Assembly (NCBI RefSeq): GCF_015207455.1 | Contig: NZ_JADEWV010000025.1 | Span: 1-47,098, forward strand | Source: Microcoleus sp. LEGE 07076 | GTDB taxonomy: Bacteria; Cyanobacteriota; Cyanobacteriia; Cyanobacteriales; Microcoleaceae | Length of the DNA: 47,098 nucleotides | Direction: 5' to 3' | Shown here: in pieces, positions 1-10,245 of the stretch | Position numbering within the stretch: position 1 is the first letter of the stretch | How the letters are laid out: each line of letters opens with the position of its first letter | The notes under the pieces: model-generated | Seen by the model: the letters and a program-made list of their open reading frames with translations, nothing else | Told to the model about the DNA's origin: nothing | Databases searched by the model: none | Made by a program: the position numbers and the translations under genes

Positions 1-160
1 CTCCGCATGGAGCGCGCGGTGAAGGAGCGCATGAGCTCGGTCGATGTGTCGACGGTCATGCCGAACGACCTGATCAACGCGAAGCCCGCGGTCGCCGCGG
101 TGCGCGAATTCTTTGGTTCGTCGCAGCTCAGCCAGTTCATGGATCAGACCAACCCGCTGG
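1..160. other. Probable chimeric contig end (alphaproteobacterial-like rpoB fragment)
   Basis: By hand count positions 1-120 are about 65% G+C, clearly above the following sequence, and use codons such as GCG, CGC and GTC. The encoded segment ([20 protein letters not shown], then [15 protein letters not shown]) resembles RpoB of Sphingomonas/Caulobacter-type alphaproteobacteria as I remember it, where cyanobacteria have a LVNPKPLVAAI-type sequence. The reading then passes through [17 protein letters not shown], which is identical across phyla, and is cyanobacterial from about position 160 on ([21 protein letters not shown]). The frame is preserved. A misassembly at a conserved block is the simplest explanation; genuine recombination is much less likely. 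Confidence 0.7.
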
Positions 161-2406
161 CAGAACTGACCCACAAACGCCGCCTCTCGGCCCTGGGCCC
201 CGGAGGCTTAACCCGCGAACGCGCCGGTTTTGCAGTACGGGACATCCACCCGTCCCACTACGGCCGGATTTGCCCGATCGAAACACCAGAAGGCCCGAAC
301 GCCGGACTAATCGGTTCCCTAGCAACCCACGCCCGCGTCAACCCCTACGGCTTCATCGAAACACCATTCTATCCAGTAGAAAAAGGACAGGTGCTGCGCG
401 ACAAAGCCCCCATCTACATGACAGCCGACGAAGAAGACGACTTGCGCGTCGCCCCCGGAGACATCAGTCTCGACTCCAACAACAACCTGTTGGGCGAAAC
501 CGTAGCCGTCCGCTACCGCCAAGAATTCACCACCACTACCCCGATGCAAGTGGACTACATGGCGATTTCGCCAGTCCAAATCGTCTCCGTCGCCACATCG
601 CTGATTCCCTTCCTGGAACACGACGATGCCAACCGCGCCCTGATGGGCTCGAATATGCAGCGCCAAGCCGTGCCGCTGCTCAAACCCGAACGCCCCCTCG
701 TGGGTACCGGCTTGGAAGCTCAGGCAGCGCGAGATTCCGGGATGGTGGTGGTTTCCCGGATTGACGGCGAAGTCATCTACATCGACGCAACCCGGATAAT
801 TGTCAAGCCCCTGGCGGCAGATGCCGAGTCGAATTCCAGCGAAGAACATTTCCTGATTCGCGAATACGACGAACTCAAAACCAAACAGCCCTCGGTTTGG
901 AAGCAAAAATACGCAGGCAGCATCGAACACGAACTGCAAAAATACCAGCGATCAAACCAAGACACCTGTCTCAACCAGCGGCCCCTAATCTACGAGGGCG
1001 ATCGCGTCGTAGCAGGTCAAGTCCTCGCCGACGGTTCCTCCACCGAAGGTGCCGAACTCGCCCTCGGCCACAACATCCTGGTAGCTTATATGCCCTGGGA
1101 AGGATACAACTACGAAGACGCAATGCTCATTAGCGAGCGCCTCGTCTACGAAGACGTATACACCAGCATCCACATCGAAAAATACGAAATCGAAGCCCGC
1201 CAAACCAAACTCGGCCCGGAAGAAATCACCCGAGAAATCCCCAACGTCGGCGAGGACGCCCTGCGCCAGCTAGACGAACAGGGCATCATCCGCAAAGGCG
1301 CTTGGGTAGAAGCCAGCGACATCTTGGTAGGGAAAGTCACCCCCAAAGGCGAATCCGACCAACCGCCGGAAGAAAAACTGCTCAGAGCAATCTTCGGCGA
1401 AAAAGCCCGCGATGTCCGGGACAACTCGCTCCGCGTCCCCAACGGCGAAAAAGGCCGCGTTGTAGACGTGCGCGTGTTTACCCGCGAACAAGGAGACGAA
1501 CTCCCCCCCGGCGCGAACATGGTAGTCCGCGTCTACGTCGCCCAAAAGCGCAAGATTCAAGTCGGCGACAAAATGGCCGGCCGCCACGGCAACAAAGGCA
1601 TCGTCTCCCGGATTCTGCCGAAGGAAGATATGCCCTACTTGCCCGACGGCACGCCGATCGACATTGTGCTCAACCCCTTGGGCGTACCGTCGCGGATGAA
1701 CGTCGGTCAAATTTTCGAGTGCTTGCTGGGCTGGGCTGGCGAAAATCTGTCGATGCGGTTCAAGATGGTGCCGTTTGACGAAATGCACGGCGCCGAAAAG
1801 TCGCGGGAAACCGTTCACGGCAAATTAGAGGAGGCGCGGGAAAAAACTGGCAAACCTTGGGTCTTCAACGAAAAACACCCCGGCAAGACCATAGTTTATG
1901 ACGGCCGCACTGGGGAAGCATTCGATCGCCCCGTCACAGTCGGCATCGCCTACATGCTCAAACTCGTCCACTTAGTAGACGACAAAATCCACGCCCGCAG
2001 CACCGGCCCCTACTCTTTGGTTACGCAGCAGCCCCTCGGTGGCAAAGCCCAGCAGGGCGGCCAGCGGTTCGGGGAAATGGAAGTCTGGGCCCTGGAAGCT
2101 TTCGGCTGCGCTTACACGCTGCAGGAGTTGCTGACAGTCAAGTCCGACGATATGCAGGGCCGGAATGAAGCGCTAAATGCGATCGTCAAAGGCAAAGCCA
2201 TCCCCCGGCCCGGAACCCCCGAATCGTTCAAAGTGCTGATGCGGGAGTTGCAATCTTTGTGTCTGGACATTGCCGTCCACAAAGTCAATACTTCTGAAGA
2301 GGGTTCCGAGCACGTTGAGGTGGATTTGATGGCCGATGTTGGCGGCAGGCGATCGCCCTCCCGGCCTACTTACGAATCGCTTTCTCGCGACGAAGACGAG
2401 GACTAG
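1..2406 (+). CDS. rpoB: DNA-directed RNA polymerase subunit beta, C-terminal part (5' end missing)
   Basis: This is the catalytic beta subunit of the multisubunit RNA polymerase. The frame is open from base 1, so the N-terminal part of the roughly 1100-residue protein lies outside the window. Recognisable blocks are the [20 protein letters not shown] rifampicin-region block, the downstream [19 protein letters not shown] block, [14 protein letters not shown], the nucleotide-contacting [12 protein letters not shown] loop, and the C-terminal [19 protein letters not shown] clamp/anchor segment that pairs with beta'. It ends with a short acidic tail (SRDEDED). It is the first gene of the rpoB-rpoC1-rpoC2 set, but rpoC1 starts 819 bp downstream, much further than usual. 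The first ~50 codons look foreign (see the chimeric segment), so that part should not be used for taxonomy. Confidence 0.97.
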   Translation, partial: LRMERAVKERMSSVDVSTVMPNDLINAKPAVAAVREFFGSSQLSQFMDQTNPLAELTHKRRLSALGPGGLTRERAGFAVRDIHPSHYGRICPIETPEGPNAGLIGSLATHARVNPYGFIETPFYPVEKGQVLRDKAPIYMTADEEDDLRVAPGDISLDSNNNLLGETVAVRYRQEFTTTTPMQVDYMAISPVQIVSVATSLIPFLEHDDANRALMGSNMQRQAVPLLKPERPLVGTGLEAQAARDSGMVVVSRIDGEVIYIDATRIIVKPLAADAESNSSEEHFLIREYDELKTKQPSVWKQKYAGSIEHELQKYQRSNQDTCLNQRPLIYEGDRVVAGQVLADGSSTEGAELALGHNILVAYMPWEGYNYEDAMLISERLVYEDVYTSIHIEKYEIEARQTKLGPEEITREIPNVGEDALRQLDEQGIIRKGAWVEASDILVGKVTPKGESDQPPEEKLLRAIFGEKARDVRDNSLRVPNGEKGRVVDVRVFTREQGDELPPGANMVVRVYVAQKRKIQVGDKMAGRHGNKGIVSRILPKEDMPYLPDGTPIDIVLNPLGVPSRMNVGQIFECLLGWAGENLSMRFKMVPFDEMHGAEKSRETVHGKLEEAREKTGKPWVFNEKHPGKTIVYDGRTGEAFDRPVTVGIAYMLKLVHLVDDKIHARSTGPYSLVTQQPLGGKAQQGGQRFGEMEVWALEAFGCAYTLQELLTVKSDDMQGRNEALNAIVKGKAIPRPGTPESFKVLMRELQSLCLDIAVHKVNTSEEGSEHVEVDLMADVGGRRSPSRPTYESLSRDEDED

Positions 2407-2502
2407 GGATTTGCCATTTTCGCATTGCAGATTTTAGATTTGAAAATTGTTTGAGATTATTCAATTCTGTAATGCGAAAATCGACAACCTTACATGAAAA
2501 TG

Positions 2503-2531
2503 CCTCAACAGTGGTATGAACACTGCTGAGG
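2503..2531 (+). other. Stem-loop between rpoB and the endonuclease-like ORF
   Basis: An 11-bp stem with one A/C mismatch (CCTCAACAGTG / CACTGCTGAGG) encloses a 7-base loop. No T-run follows, so it does not look like a standard intrinsic terminator. An RNA-processing or transcript-stabilising hairpin, or the edge of the inserted endonuclease segment, are the alternatives. Confidence 0.5.
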
Positions 2532-2564
2532 CGAATCAACGCTCTAACAAGGAGAGGCGGTGAC

Positions 2565-3074
2565 ATGAGTATTGTAACAGTTATTCCCCATATTGAAGGA
2601 GAATTCGATCGGGCGACAGGCTCTATTAACTCGCAAGGCAGTAAGTTGAAAAACGGTTGCGGGCGCAAGTGGATCGATGGCATAACGGTATTTTTCCACC
2701 GATTAGTCCTCGACTCGAAAATAGCAGGATTCCTCGGTTGCGGTGATTTTGCTTGCCACATCTGTGACAATCGAATCTGCATCAACCTGGCACATCTGGT
2801 AGCGGGGTCTGCTGCAAAGAATACCGGACAGATCGTGGGGCGCGATCGCCCAACTCCCAGACGCAAAAGTATTCCGGGAATTGAGCGATTGTCCCCCATT
2901 AACGGTGTAGCTGAAGTATACAGCGCGAATCCCGTAACTATACACAATATTAACTGTAACCTCACTTGGAAACCAGCAGGCGAAGGGGTTCCCCTTGCCC
3001 GCCCGGGTGGTGTCTCGATCGCAGGACGTGCAAAAACGAATTCATTCAAGCTCGAAAATCTATTCCTAAGATAG
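2565..3074 (+). CDS. HNH/His-Me-finger homing-endonuclease-like protein inserted in the rpo operon
   Basis: A 169-residue ORF with a good ribosome-binding site (AAGGAG at 2549-2554, 10 bases before ATG). Residues 59-81 contain a zinc-loop pattern, C59, C64, H65, C67, C72 and H77 (CHICDNRICINLAHLVAG), as in the HNH_3 / zinc-binding-loop class of homing endonucleases. Residues 114-138 (VAEVYSANPVTIHNINCNLT) resemble the C-terminal helix-turn-helix these proteins use for DNA binding. The tail after residue 138 looks unrelated, and a second HTH-like segment follows in another frame. The gene sits between rpoB and rpoC1 in the same orientation, so it would be cotranscribed with polymerase genes. 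Family membership is inferred from motifs; activity is doubtful because the canonical spacing is poor. Confidence 0.6.
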   Translation: MSIVTVIPHIEGEFDRATGSINSQGSKLKNGCGRKWIDGITVFFHRLVLDSKIAGFLGCGDFACHICDNRICINLAHLVAGSAAKNTGQIVGRDRPTPRRKSIPGIERLSPINGVAEVYSANPVTIHNINCNLTWKPAGEGVPLARPGGVSIAGRAKTNSFKLENLFLR

Positions 3075-3145
3075 CTCGGGAATTTGAAGTATCCAGAAGT
3101 ATCATCCGCAACATTAAAAATAATGTGACATATAAAGGAGTCTGA
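3053..3145 (+). pseudogene. Out-of-frame helix-turn-helix remnant of a homing endonuclease tail
   Basis: In the frame one base back from the upstream ORF (shifted by two forward), 3053-3145 reads RKSIPKIAREFEVSRSIIRN followed by IKNNVTYKGV and a TGA. This is a typical HNH-endonuclease C-terminal HTH (compare IAREFGVSRSTI...GKTWKHV-type tails). It has no start codon of its own. It is either the original tail separated by a frameshift or the remains of a second, tandem endonuclease copy, because the intact ORF already carries a related HTH. Confidence 0.45.
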
Positions 3146-3225
3146 CATTGATTCGATCGCCAAAATAATCCCGCCATAAAAACCACAGCAAATACTTTCA
3201 AATAAATCATCGATTGGAGTCAAAA

Positions 3226-5100
3226 ATGCCTAAGATAGAACAACGATTTGATTACGTAAAAATTGGGTTAGCTTCACCAGAAAGAATTCGACAGTGGGGA
3301 GAAAGAACTTTACCAAACGGTCAGATGGTGGGAGAAATCGTAAAACCTGAGACGATTAACTACCGCACCTTAAAACCAGAAATGGACGGATTGTTTTGCG
3401 AGCGCATTTTTGGGCCTGCAAAAGATTGGGAATGTCATTGTGGCAAGTACAAAAGAGTTCGTCATAGAGGCATTGTTTGCGAGAGATGCGGTGTCGAAGT
3501 CACTGAATCTCGCGTGCGCCGCCACCGGATGGGATTTATCAAACTAGCAGCTCCAGTAGCTCACGTTTGGTATCTCAAAGGCATCCCGAGTTACATGGCA
3601 ATTTTGTTAGATATGCCCCTGCGAGATGTCGAACAAATTGTCTATTTCAATGCCTACGTAGTCCTAAATGCTGGTAATGCTGAGAAACTGCAATACAAGC
3701 AATTGCTCACAGAAGATGCTTGGCTCGAAATAGAAGACGAACTTTATAGCGAAGATTCCACACTGACCGGCGTAGAAGTAGGAATCGGTGCTGAAGCTTT
3801 GCAAGTTTTGCTGCAAAACATTCCCCTAGAAAGCGAAGCCGAAAAGTTGCGCGAAGATATTGCTAATGCTAAAGGTCAAAAACGGGCAAAGTTAATTAAA
3901 CGCTTGCGGGTAATTGACAACTTTATTGCTACGGGTTCTCATCCCGATTGGATGGTACTCAATGTGATTCCGGTGATTCCCCCGGACTTGCGGCCGATGG
4001 TGCAGCTAGACGGCGGGCGTTTTGCAACGAGCGACCTCAACGACCTTTATCGGAGAGTCATCAACCGCAATAACCGTTTGGCTAGACTGCAAGAAATTTT
4101 AGCGCCGGAGATTATCATCCGCAACGAAAAGCGGATGTTGCAAGAAGCTGTAGATGCGCTAATTGACAACGGCCGCCGGGGCAGGACTGTGGTGGGCGCA
4201 AACAACCGTCCGCTGAAGTCGCTGTCGGACATCATCGAAGGGAAACAAGGTCGCTTCCGGCAAAACTTGCTCGGGAAACGGGTAGACTACTCCGGGCGTT
4301 CGGTGATTGTGGTGGGGCCGAAACTGAAAATTCACCAGTGCGGTTTGCCGAGGGAAATGGCGATCGAACTTTTCCAGCCTTTTGTGATCCACCGCTTGAT
4401 CCGTCAAGGATTGGTCAACAACATCAAGGCTGCCAAAAAACTGATCCAGCGCAACGATCCCAGTGTCTGGGAGGTGCTTCAGGAGGTAATTGAGGGGCAT
4501 CCCGTGATGCTCAACAGAGCCCCGACGCTGCACCGTTTGGGGATTCAAGCTTTTGAGCCGATTTTGGTAGACGGAAGGGCGATTCAACTTCACCCGCTAG
4601 TCTGTCCGGCTTTTAATGCTGACTTTGACGGCGACCAAATGGCGGTACACGTGCCTTTGTCTCTGGAATCTCAGGCGGAGGCGCGCTTGCTAATGTTGGC
4701 TTCTAACAACATTATGTCGCCGGCAACGGGAAGACCGATCGTGACTCCTTCTCAAGATATGGTACTCGGTTGCTATTACTTGACAGCGGAAAATCTTGAC
4801 GCTCAAAAAGGTGCAGGTCGCTATTTCTCCAACCTTACCGATGCGGTTGTAGCTTACGAACAAGGAATCGTTGACTTGCACTCATACGTGTGGGTGAGAT
4901 TTCAAGGAGCCATAGAAAATGTGGAACCGGAGGGAGAACCGATGAAGGTGGAACGATCGACCGACGGTACTGTGACCAAAGAATACAAGTTCCGCCGGAT
5001 TCGCGAAGACACAGAGGGCAACTTGCTCAATCAGTTTATTCGCACTACTCCAGGCCGGATTATCTATCACCAAACGATCGAATCGGTAATTAACAATTAG
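3226..5100 (+). CDS. rpoC1: DNA-directed RNA polymerase subunit gamma (beta' N-terminal part)
   Basis: This 624-residue protein is the N-terminal portion of beta', encoded separately in cyanobacteria and plastids. The N-terminal zinc site is C70, C72, C85 and C88 ([20 protein letters not shown]). The catalytic magnesium loop is [12 protein letters not shown] with D466, D468 and D470. ATG 3226 was chosen because it gives the family start [20 protein letters not shown] and is preceded by GGAG at 3216-3219; an in-frame TTG at 3214 is less likely. The length is normal for cyanobacteria. It lies downstream of the endonuclease-like ORF and upstream of rpoC2, from which it is separated by 241 bp of repeats. 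Confidence 0.98.
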   Translation: MPKIEQRFDYVKIGLASPERIRQWGERTLPNGQMVGEIVKPETINYRTLKPEMDGLFCERIFGPAKDWECHCGKYKRVRHRGIVCERCGVEVTESRVRRHRMGFIKLAAPVAHVWYLKGIPSYMAILLDMPLRDVEQIVYFNAYVVLNAGNAEKLQYKQLLTEDAWLEIEDELYSEDSTLTGVEVGIGAEALQVLLQNIPLESEAEKLREDIANAKGQKRAKLIKRLRVIDNFIATGSHPDWMVLNVIPVIPPDLRPMVQLDGGRFATSDLNDLYRRVINRNNRLARLQEILAPEIIIRNEKRMLQEAVDALIDNGRRGRTVVGANNRPLKSLSDIIEGKQGRFRQNLLGKRVDYSGRSVIVVGPKLKIHQCGLPREMAIELFQPFVIHRLIRQGLVNNIKAAKKLIQRNDPSVWEVLQEVIEGHPVMLNRAPTLHRLGIQAFEPILVDGRAIQLHPLVCPAFNADFDGDQMAVHVPLSLESQAEARLLMLASNNIMSPATGRPIVTPSQDMVLGCYYLTAENLDAQKGAGRYFSNLTDAVVAYEQGIVDLHSYVWVRFQGAIENVEPEGEPMKVERSTDGTVTKEYKFRRIREDTEGNLLNQFIRTTPGRIIYHQTIESVINN

Positions 5101-5110
5101 TTGTCAGTTG

Positions 5111-5138
5111 CTAGTTGCTAGTTGCTAGTTGCTAGTTG
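5111..5138 (+). repeat. Four tandem CTAGTTG heptamers
   Basis: Four perfect 7-bp units lie directly after the rpoC1 stop, flanked by further TTGTCAGTTG copies. They resemble the short tandem repeats found in many filamentous cyanobacterial spacers and are partly complementary to the CAACTG-type repeats at 5256-5311, so the two arms could pair in the operon mRNA. Confidence 0.85.
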
Positions 5139-5255
5139 TCAGTTGACACGAAAGCACGAAAGCAGTTGGTTGTTATTTGTTATTTGTTGCTGGTTGGTTC
5201 TAATTCCGAACTACAAATTCTGACTAACTAATGCCAACTGCTTTCCTGTCAACTG

Positions 5256-5311
5256 CCAACTGACTACTGCCAACTGACTACTGCCAACTGACTACTGCCA
5301 ACTGACTACTG
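5256..5311 (+). repeat. Four perfect tandem copies of CCAACTGACTACTG
   Basis: Four identical 14-bp units end about 30 bp before the rpoC2 start. They are a second repeat type in the rpoC1-rpoC2 spacer and share the CAACTG/CAGTTG core with the upstream heptamers in inverse orientation. Such arrays vary in copy number between strains by slippage; that is established for this repeat class, not shown here. Confidence 0.85.
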
Positions 5312-5341
5312 ACTAATTTTCAAATTACTAACAGCAGAAAA

Positions 5342-8300
5342 ATGACAGAAAATAAGGAAATTGTTTTTCGCAATCGAGTTGTTGACAAAGGTCAGCTCAA
5401 AAAATTAATCTCTTGGTCGTTCATGCAGTACGGAACTGCCCGCACGGCTCAAATGGCAGACAAACTCAAAGACTTGGGTTTCCGTTTCGCAACGCGAGCA
5501 GGGGTCAGCATCAGCGTAGACGACTTACAGGTCCCCCCCATCAAGAGACAACTGCTCGACTCTGCCGAAGAAGAAATCCGGATCACAGAACAGCGGTACA
5601 CCCGTGGTGAAATCACCGAAGTCGAACGCTTCCAAAAAGTAATCGACACCTGGAACAGCACCTCAGAAGACCTCAAAGACGAAGTAGTCAAAAACTTCCG
5701 CGCCACCGACCCCCTCAACTCCGTCTACATGATGGCCTTCTCCGGAGCCCGGGGCAACATCTCCCAAGTCCGCCAACTCGTAGGAATGCGCGGATTGATG
5801 GCAGACCCCCAAGGCGAAATCATCGACCTCCCCATCAAAACCAACTTCCGCGAAGGCCTCACCGTCACCGAATACATCATCTCTTCCTACGGCGCCCGCA
5901 AAGGTTTAGTCGATACCGCCCTCCGCACCGCCGACTCCGGCTACTTAACCCGCCGCCTGGTAGATGTCTCCCAAGACGTAATTGTCCGCGAAGTAGACTG
6001 TGGCACCGGGCGGGGGATTCGCGTGCGGCCGATGACAGACGGCGCTACCGTACTCATTCCCCTGAAAGACAGGCTGTTGGGGCGAGTGTTAGCTCAAGAT
6101 GTGGTACACCCCAAAACCAAAGAAGTTGTCGCCTTCGCCAAAGAAAGAGCTCTCCGCAACCAGCCCATTACCGAAGAACTCGCTGAGGCAATTGGTGCAT
6201 CGGGCGTCGCCGAAGTGTATTTACGATCGCCCCTAACCTGCGAAGCCACCCGTTCAGTTTGTCAGTGCTGCTACGGCTGGAGTCTGGCCCACCTGAAAAT
6301 GGTGGATATGGGCGAGGCGATCGGGATTATTGCCGCTCAGTCGATCGGCGAACCCGGAACCCAGCTCACCATGCGTACCTTCCACACAGGCGGCGTGTTT
6401 ACCGGAGAAGTCGCCAAACAAGAACGCGCACCTTTTGCCGGTACAGTCAAATTCAAAAACTTGCGTACCCGTTCCTTCCGCACCAGACACGGCGAAGAAG
6501 CCCTAGTAGCCGAAAATAACGGCAAACTCGTATTGGAGGGCGAGGGTTTCGAGGAAGGCAAATCCGGGGCCAAAAATCAGAAACTCAAAATAGAACTGGC
6601 AATCGCGATCGGTTCTACAGTCATGGCCCGCGACGGACAAAGCGCCCTCCAAGGTCAAATCCTCGCAGAAGTACCCATCCTCGGACGCGCCGCCCGCAAA
6701 ACTACCGAAAAAGTCACCACCGACGTAGCCTCAGACTTAGCCGGCGAAGCCAAATTTGCCGACATCGTGCCCGAAGAAAAAACCGACCGCCAAGGCAACA
6801 CCACCCGCACCGCCAGCCGCGGCGGACTGGTTTGGATACTTTCAGGAGAAGTCTACAACTTACCCCCCGGCGCCGAACCCGCCGTCAAAAACGGTTCCAG
6901 AATTCCCGCCAACAGCGTCATCGCCGAAACCAAACTCATCTCCGAACACGGCGGCGTAGTCCGCATCGCCGACGAGCGAGAAATCGAAATCATCACAGCC
7001 CAAGTGTTGCTCGACCAAGCCGTCGTCCGAGCCGAAAGTACCGGCGGCAGAGACCACTACACCATCGAAACCGCCTCTAACCAGCGGTTCTCTCTCAAAA
7101 CCACACCAGGAAGCAAAGTCATCAACGGCGAAGTCGTCGCCGAACTGATCGACGACACCTACCGCACCGCAACCGGAGGCATCGTCAAATACGCCGGCGT
7201 CGAAGTTCACAAGCGCGGCAAAGCCAAACAAGGACTCGAAGTCATCAAAGGCGGCACCCTGCTGTGGATACCTGAAGAGTGCCACGAAGTCAACAAAGAT
7301 ATCGGCCTATTGATCGTCGAAGACGGCCAATACGTCGAAGCCGGTACCGAAGTAGTCAAAGATATTTTCTGCCAAACCAGCGGCGCCGTCGAAGTTACCC
7401 AGAAAAATGACATCTTGCGGGAAATAGTCATCAAACCCGGAACTTTGCACGCAGTCGATCGCCCGCCACTTTCCCAAACCGAAGGTCAAATTGTCAGCGC
7501 CGGTCAAGAAATCTTCCCCGGCTTGATTGCCCAGGAACTCGGTTACGCCGAATATATCGAAACACCCGAAGGCCCCGCCTTGCTCCTGCGTCCCGTCATA
7601 GAATTTCCCGTACCCGACAAACCGCCCGTACCTTCCCAAACAGCCCTCAACGAGTCGATTTCCCTCAAAGCAGTGCAGCGCTTGCCCTACAAAGACGGAG
7701 AGCGCGTCAAGTCAGTCGAAGGACTCGAACTGCTGCGGACTCAGCTTATTTTAGAAATCGGTTCCGGTGCTCCGCAATTGGCCGCAGATATCGAACTGCT
7801 GCCCGACGAAGACGATGCTGTAGCTTTTGGAGCAGACGGTTCCGGCCCCGCTTGGGGTACCGCCGATGTTCCCAGTTCTGAAGAATTGGCACTAGCTGAA
7901 GGCGATGAAGCCTCACCAGTTTCCAAAACTTTCCGCTTGCAGTTAGTGATTTTGGAATCGCTAGTAATTCGGCGCGACGTATCGGCAGATCCTACTCAGG
8001 GCAGCACTCAGACCCGCTTGTTGGTCGAGGACGGACTGTCGATCGCTCCAGGAGCAGTAGTTGCCCGCACAGAGATTCTCTGCAAAGAAGCCGGCATTGT
8101 CCGAGGCATCCGCGAAGGACACAGCGAACCCGTGCGCCGCCTCCTAGTGATGCGGGATGCCGATTCTATTTCTGTGCAAGTCCCAGTTGCCCCCAACTTG
8201 AGTCCCGGTCAACTGCTAGTGGCCGGTACTGAGGTTGCTCCCGGAATCACCCTCGAAGAGTCCGGTCAAGTCGTGAAAGTCATACCCTCTTCCGACGGCG

Positions 8301-9469
8301 AACCTGCCAAAATTGTACTCAGGATAGCCCGCCCTTACCGGGTTTCCGCAGGTGCAGTGCTGCACGTAGACGACGGCGACTTAGTGCAGCGGGGAGACAA
8401 CTTGGTGATTTTGGTGTTCGAGCGAGCCAAAACCGGGGACATTATTCAAGGTTTACCCCGCATCGAAGAATTGCTCGAAGCCCGCAAGCCCAAAGAAGCT
8501 TGTGTTTTGGCAAAGCGGCCCGGCACCGCTAGGATCGCAGCCGATGACGATGTTGTCGAATTAGCCGTGATTGAAGATGACGGCCGCATTGAGGAGTATC
8601 CTTTGTTACCCGGTCAAAATCCGATCGTCTCTGACGGACAGCGGGTAGGCGTCGCCGAATCTCTGACTGACGGGCCTGCAAACCCTCACGAAATTCTGGA
8701 AGTGTTTTTCCACGTTCTCAAAGAGCGCCAACCGACTTTTGAGGCTGCTTTGGAAAGTTTCCAGCAGGTGCAGACTTTTTTGGTGAATGAGGTGCAGTCT
8801 GTCTATCAGTCTCAGGGCGTAGATATTTCTGACAAGCACATCGAAGTGATCGTGCGACAGATGACCAACAAAGTGCGGATGGAGGACGGCGGCGACACCA
8901 CCATGCTCCCGGGGGAACTGGTCGAACTGCGCCAGGTAGAGCAGGTCAACGAAGCCATGTCAATTACCGGTGGAGCGCCGGCGGACTATACTCCGGTACT
9001 GCTGGGAATTACTAAAGCTTCGCTCAATACCGACAGCTTTATCTCGGCTGCTTCATTCCAAGAAACTACGCGGGTGCTGACCGAGGCGGCGATCGAAGGC
9101 AAGTCCGACTGGCTGCGCGGCCTCAAGGAAAACGTAATTATCGGCCGCCTGATTCCTGCCGGCACCGGGTTCAACGCCTACGAGGATGCCAGCGTTCAAG
9201 ATGCGGGTTTTGAGGGTGCGGTGTTTGACGACGATTTTCAGGATTTGCAGGAGGATGTGGTACTTGATGACCGTACTGCCCGCCGCAAGTATACGATCGA
9301 AAGCGGTTTCGAGGTCGGAGCTGCTTCTGACCTTGAGGTTGATGAAGATTTTGAGGAAATTGAGGTTGAGGAGGACGATTTTGTCGGTCCGACTGATGAT
9401 GATTCTTTGGGGGTTTTGGCTGATGAGGATGACGACATCGGTTACGAGGATTTCGATGACGACGACTAA
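5342..9469 (+). CDS. rpoC2: DNA-directed RNA polymerase subunit beta' (C-terminal part)
   Basis: This 1375-residue protein is the C-terminal portion of beta', with the long cyanobacterial insertion built of repeated sandwich-barrel hybrid motifs. The bridge-helix/trigger-loop region is at residues 130-212 ([20 protein letters not shown], then [20 protein letters not shown]). The second zinc site is C220, C300, C307 and C310. [20 protein letters not shown] follows. The insertion runs roughly from residue 350 to 1000, and the conserved C-terminal clamp resumes around [20 protein letters not shown]. The tail (from about 1330) is strongly acidic. No clear Shine-Dalgarno sequence precedes the ATG, which lies just after the repeat array. 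Gene order and length are as expected for cyanobacteria. Confidence 0.98.
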   Translation: MTENKEIVFRNRVVDKGQLKKLISWSFMQYGTARTAQMADKLKDLGFRFATRAGVSISVDDLQVPPIKRQLLDSAEEEIRITEQRYTRGEITEVERFQKVIDTWNSTSEDLKDEVVKNFRATDPLNSVYMMAFSGARGNISQVRQLVGMRGLMADPQGEIIDLPIKTNFREGLTVTEYIISSYGARKGLVDTALRTADSGYLTRRLVDVSQDVIVREVDCGTGRGIRVRPMTDGATVLIPLKDRLLGRVLAQDVVHPKTKEVVAFAKERALRNQPITEELAEAIGASGVAEVYLRSPLTCEATRSVCQCCYGWSLAHLKMVDMGEAIGIIAAQSIGEPGTQLTMRTFHTGGVFTGEVAKQERAPFAGTVKFKNLRTRSFRTRHGEEALVAENNGKLVLEGEGFEEGKSGAKNQKLKIELAIAIGSTVMARDGQSALQGQILAEVPILGRAARKTTEKVTTDVASDLAGEAKFADIVPEEKTDRQGNTTRTASRGGLVWILSGEVYNLPPGAEPAVKNGSRIPANSVIAETKLISEHGGVVRIADEREIEIITAQVLLDQAVVRAESTGGRDHYTIETASNQRFSLKTTPGSKVINGEVVAELIDDTYRTATGGIVKYAGVEVHKRGKAKQGLEVIKGGTLLWIPEECHEVNKDIGLLIVEDGQYVEAGTEVVKDIFCQTSGAVEVTQKNDILREIVIKPGTLHAVDRPPLSQTEGQIVSAGQEIFPGLIAQELGYAEYIETPEGPALLLRPVIEFPVPDKPPVPSQTALNESISLKAVQRLPYKDGERVKSVEGLELLRTQLILEIGSGAPQLAADIELLPDEDDAVAFGADGSGPAWGTADVPSSEELALAEGDEASPVSKTFRLQLVILESLVIRRDVSADPTQGSTQTRLLVEDGLSIAPGAVVARTEILCKEAGIVRGIREGHSEPVRRLLVMRDADSISVQVPVAPNLSPGQLLVAGTEVAPGITLEESGQVVKVIPSSDGEPAKIVLRIARPYRVSAGAVLHVDDGDLVQRGDNLVILVFERAKTGDIIQGLPRIEELLEARKPKEACVLAKRPGTARIAADDDVVELAVIEDDGRIEEYPLLPGQNPIVSDGQRVGVAESLTDGPANPHEILEVFFHVLKERQPTFEAALESFQQVQTFLVNEVQSVYQSQGVDISDKHIEVIVRQMTNKVRMEDGGDTTMLPGELVELRQVEQVNEAMSITGGAPADYTPVLLGITKASLNTDSFISAASFQETTRVLTEAAIEGKSDWLRGLKENVIIGRLIPAGTGFNAYEDASVQDAGFEGAVFDDDFQDLQEDVVLDDRTARRKYTIESGFEVGAASDLEVDEDFEEIEVEEDDFVGPTDDDSLGVLADEDDDIGYEDFDDDD

Positions 9470-9540
9470 TTATTAGTTTCTTGCGGTTGTTGTTAGTTGG
9501 CAGTTGTGAGTTTTTATTAGCAAATGCCAATTTCAAGATA

Positions 9541-9590
9541 TTAGGAAAGCAGTTGCTATTAGCAACTGCTTAATATTAGGAAAGCAGTTG
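9541..9590 (+). repeat. Repeat and stem-loop downstream of rpoC2
   Basis: TTAGGAAAGCAGTTG occurs at 9541-9555 and again at 9576-9590. Within the first copy, GCAGTTGC (9549-9556) and GCAACTGC (9562-9569) form a perfect 8-bp stem with a 5-base loop. The whole spacer 9470-9700 is made of related short words. No gene is supported there. The stem could help end the operon transcript but lacks a U-run. Confidence 0.6.
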
Positions 9591-9730
9591 TTAGTTTTTA
9601 TTAGCAAATGCTTAATGCCAAGTGTCAGGAAAGCAGGAAAGCTGTGGTTATTAGCGAATGCCAACTACCAACAACCAGTTTGTTGTTAGTTATTAATATA
9701 CCAATCCTCGCATGATTTGTTTAATTCATT

Positions 9731-9796
9731 GTAGGGTTCTTCCCCCCTTGAAGAGCCCCGGCCGAGCGGGGCTAGACAAAGAAATGCACTACCCTA
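9731..9796. repeat. Nested inverted-repeat element between convergent rpoC2 and a response regulator
   Basis: An inner stem AGCCCCG (9754-9760) / CGGGGCT (9767-9773) is enclosed by TAGGGT (9732-9737) / ACCCTA (9791-9796). It lies between two convergent genes, where a bidirectional terminator or a small palindromic repeat would be expected. The TAGGGT ends recall another palindromic element at 28502-28570. Confidence 0.5.
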
Positions 9797-9849
9797 AAAA
9801 TTTTGCCAATCATTTAGGATTGCTACAGTCCCCGGATTTTGTATATCGC

Positions 9850-10245
9850 TCAGTCCGGGAGCAAAGCCTTGATCTGAGCGACAAACTCTTGATGGTCTAC
9901 TACGGGTTTAGAGATGTAACCGTCCGCACCGCTTTGATTCAGAAAAGTTTCTTTGTCACCGGCCATCGCGTGAGCTGTTACCAAAATAATCGGCAGCGAG
10001 GCGGTTTGCGGGTCTGCTTTGAGCAGTTGAGTAATCTTAATGCCGTCAACAGCTTTTCCCTGGTAGACGCTGCGCGAAAGAGACACATCCATTAAAATTA
10101 AATCAGCTTCCCCTGAAGCAGCAATCTGCATCACCTCTTCAACATTTTCTGTGTGTTTCACCGCTAAGCCACCCCGCTTAGTCAGAATTTTAGAAAAAAC
10201 TCGAGCATTAACCAAATCGTCCTCTACAATCAGAACGGTTTTCAT
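9850..10245 (-). CDS. Single-domain response regulator (CheY-like)
   Basis: This 131-residue protein consists of one receiver domain and no output domain. The acidic pocket is E8, D9 and D10 (VLIVEDD), the phosphoacceptor Asp lies in LILMDVS, and the conserved Thr and Lys are in ILVTAHA and YISKPV. It presumably shuttles phosphate or binds a partner protein, as in cyanobacterial phosphorelays. An AGGAG ribosome-binding site lies 9 bases before the ATG. It is transcribed divergently from the topoisomerase gene across a long spacer, and no kinase is adjacent, so its partner is unknown. Confidence 0.93.
   Translation of the reverse strand: MKTVLIVEDDLVNARVFSKILTKRGGLAVKHTENVEEVMQIAASGEADLILMDVSLSRSVYQGKAVDGIKITQLLKADPQTASLPIILVTAHAMAGDKETFLNQSGADGYISKPVVDHQEFVAQIKALLPD

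Noticed and set aside
5111..5311. Possible CRISPR array in the rpoC1-rpoC2 spacer
   Set aside because: Units are 7 and 14 bp and directly adjacent, without unique spacers.
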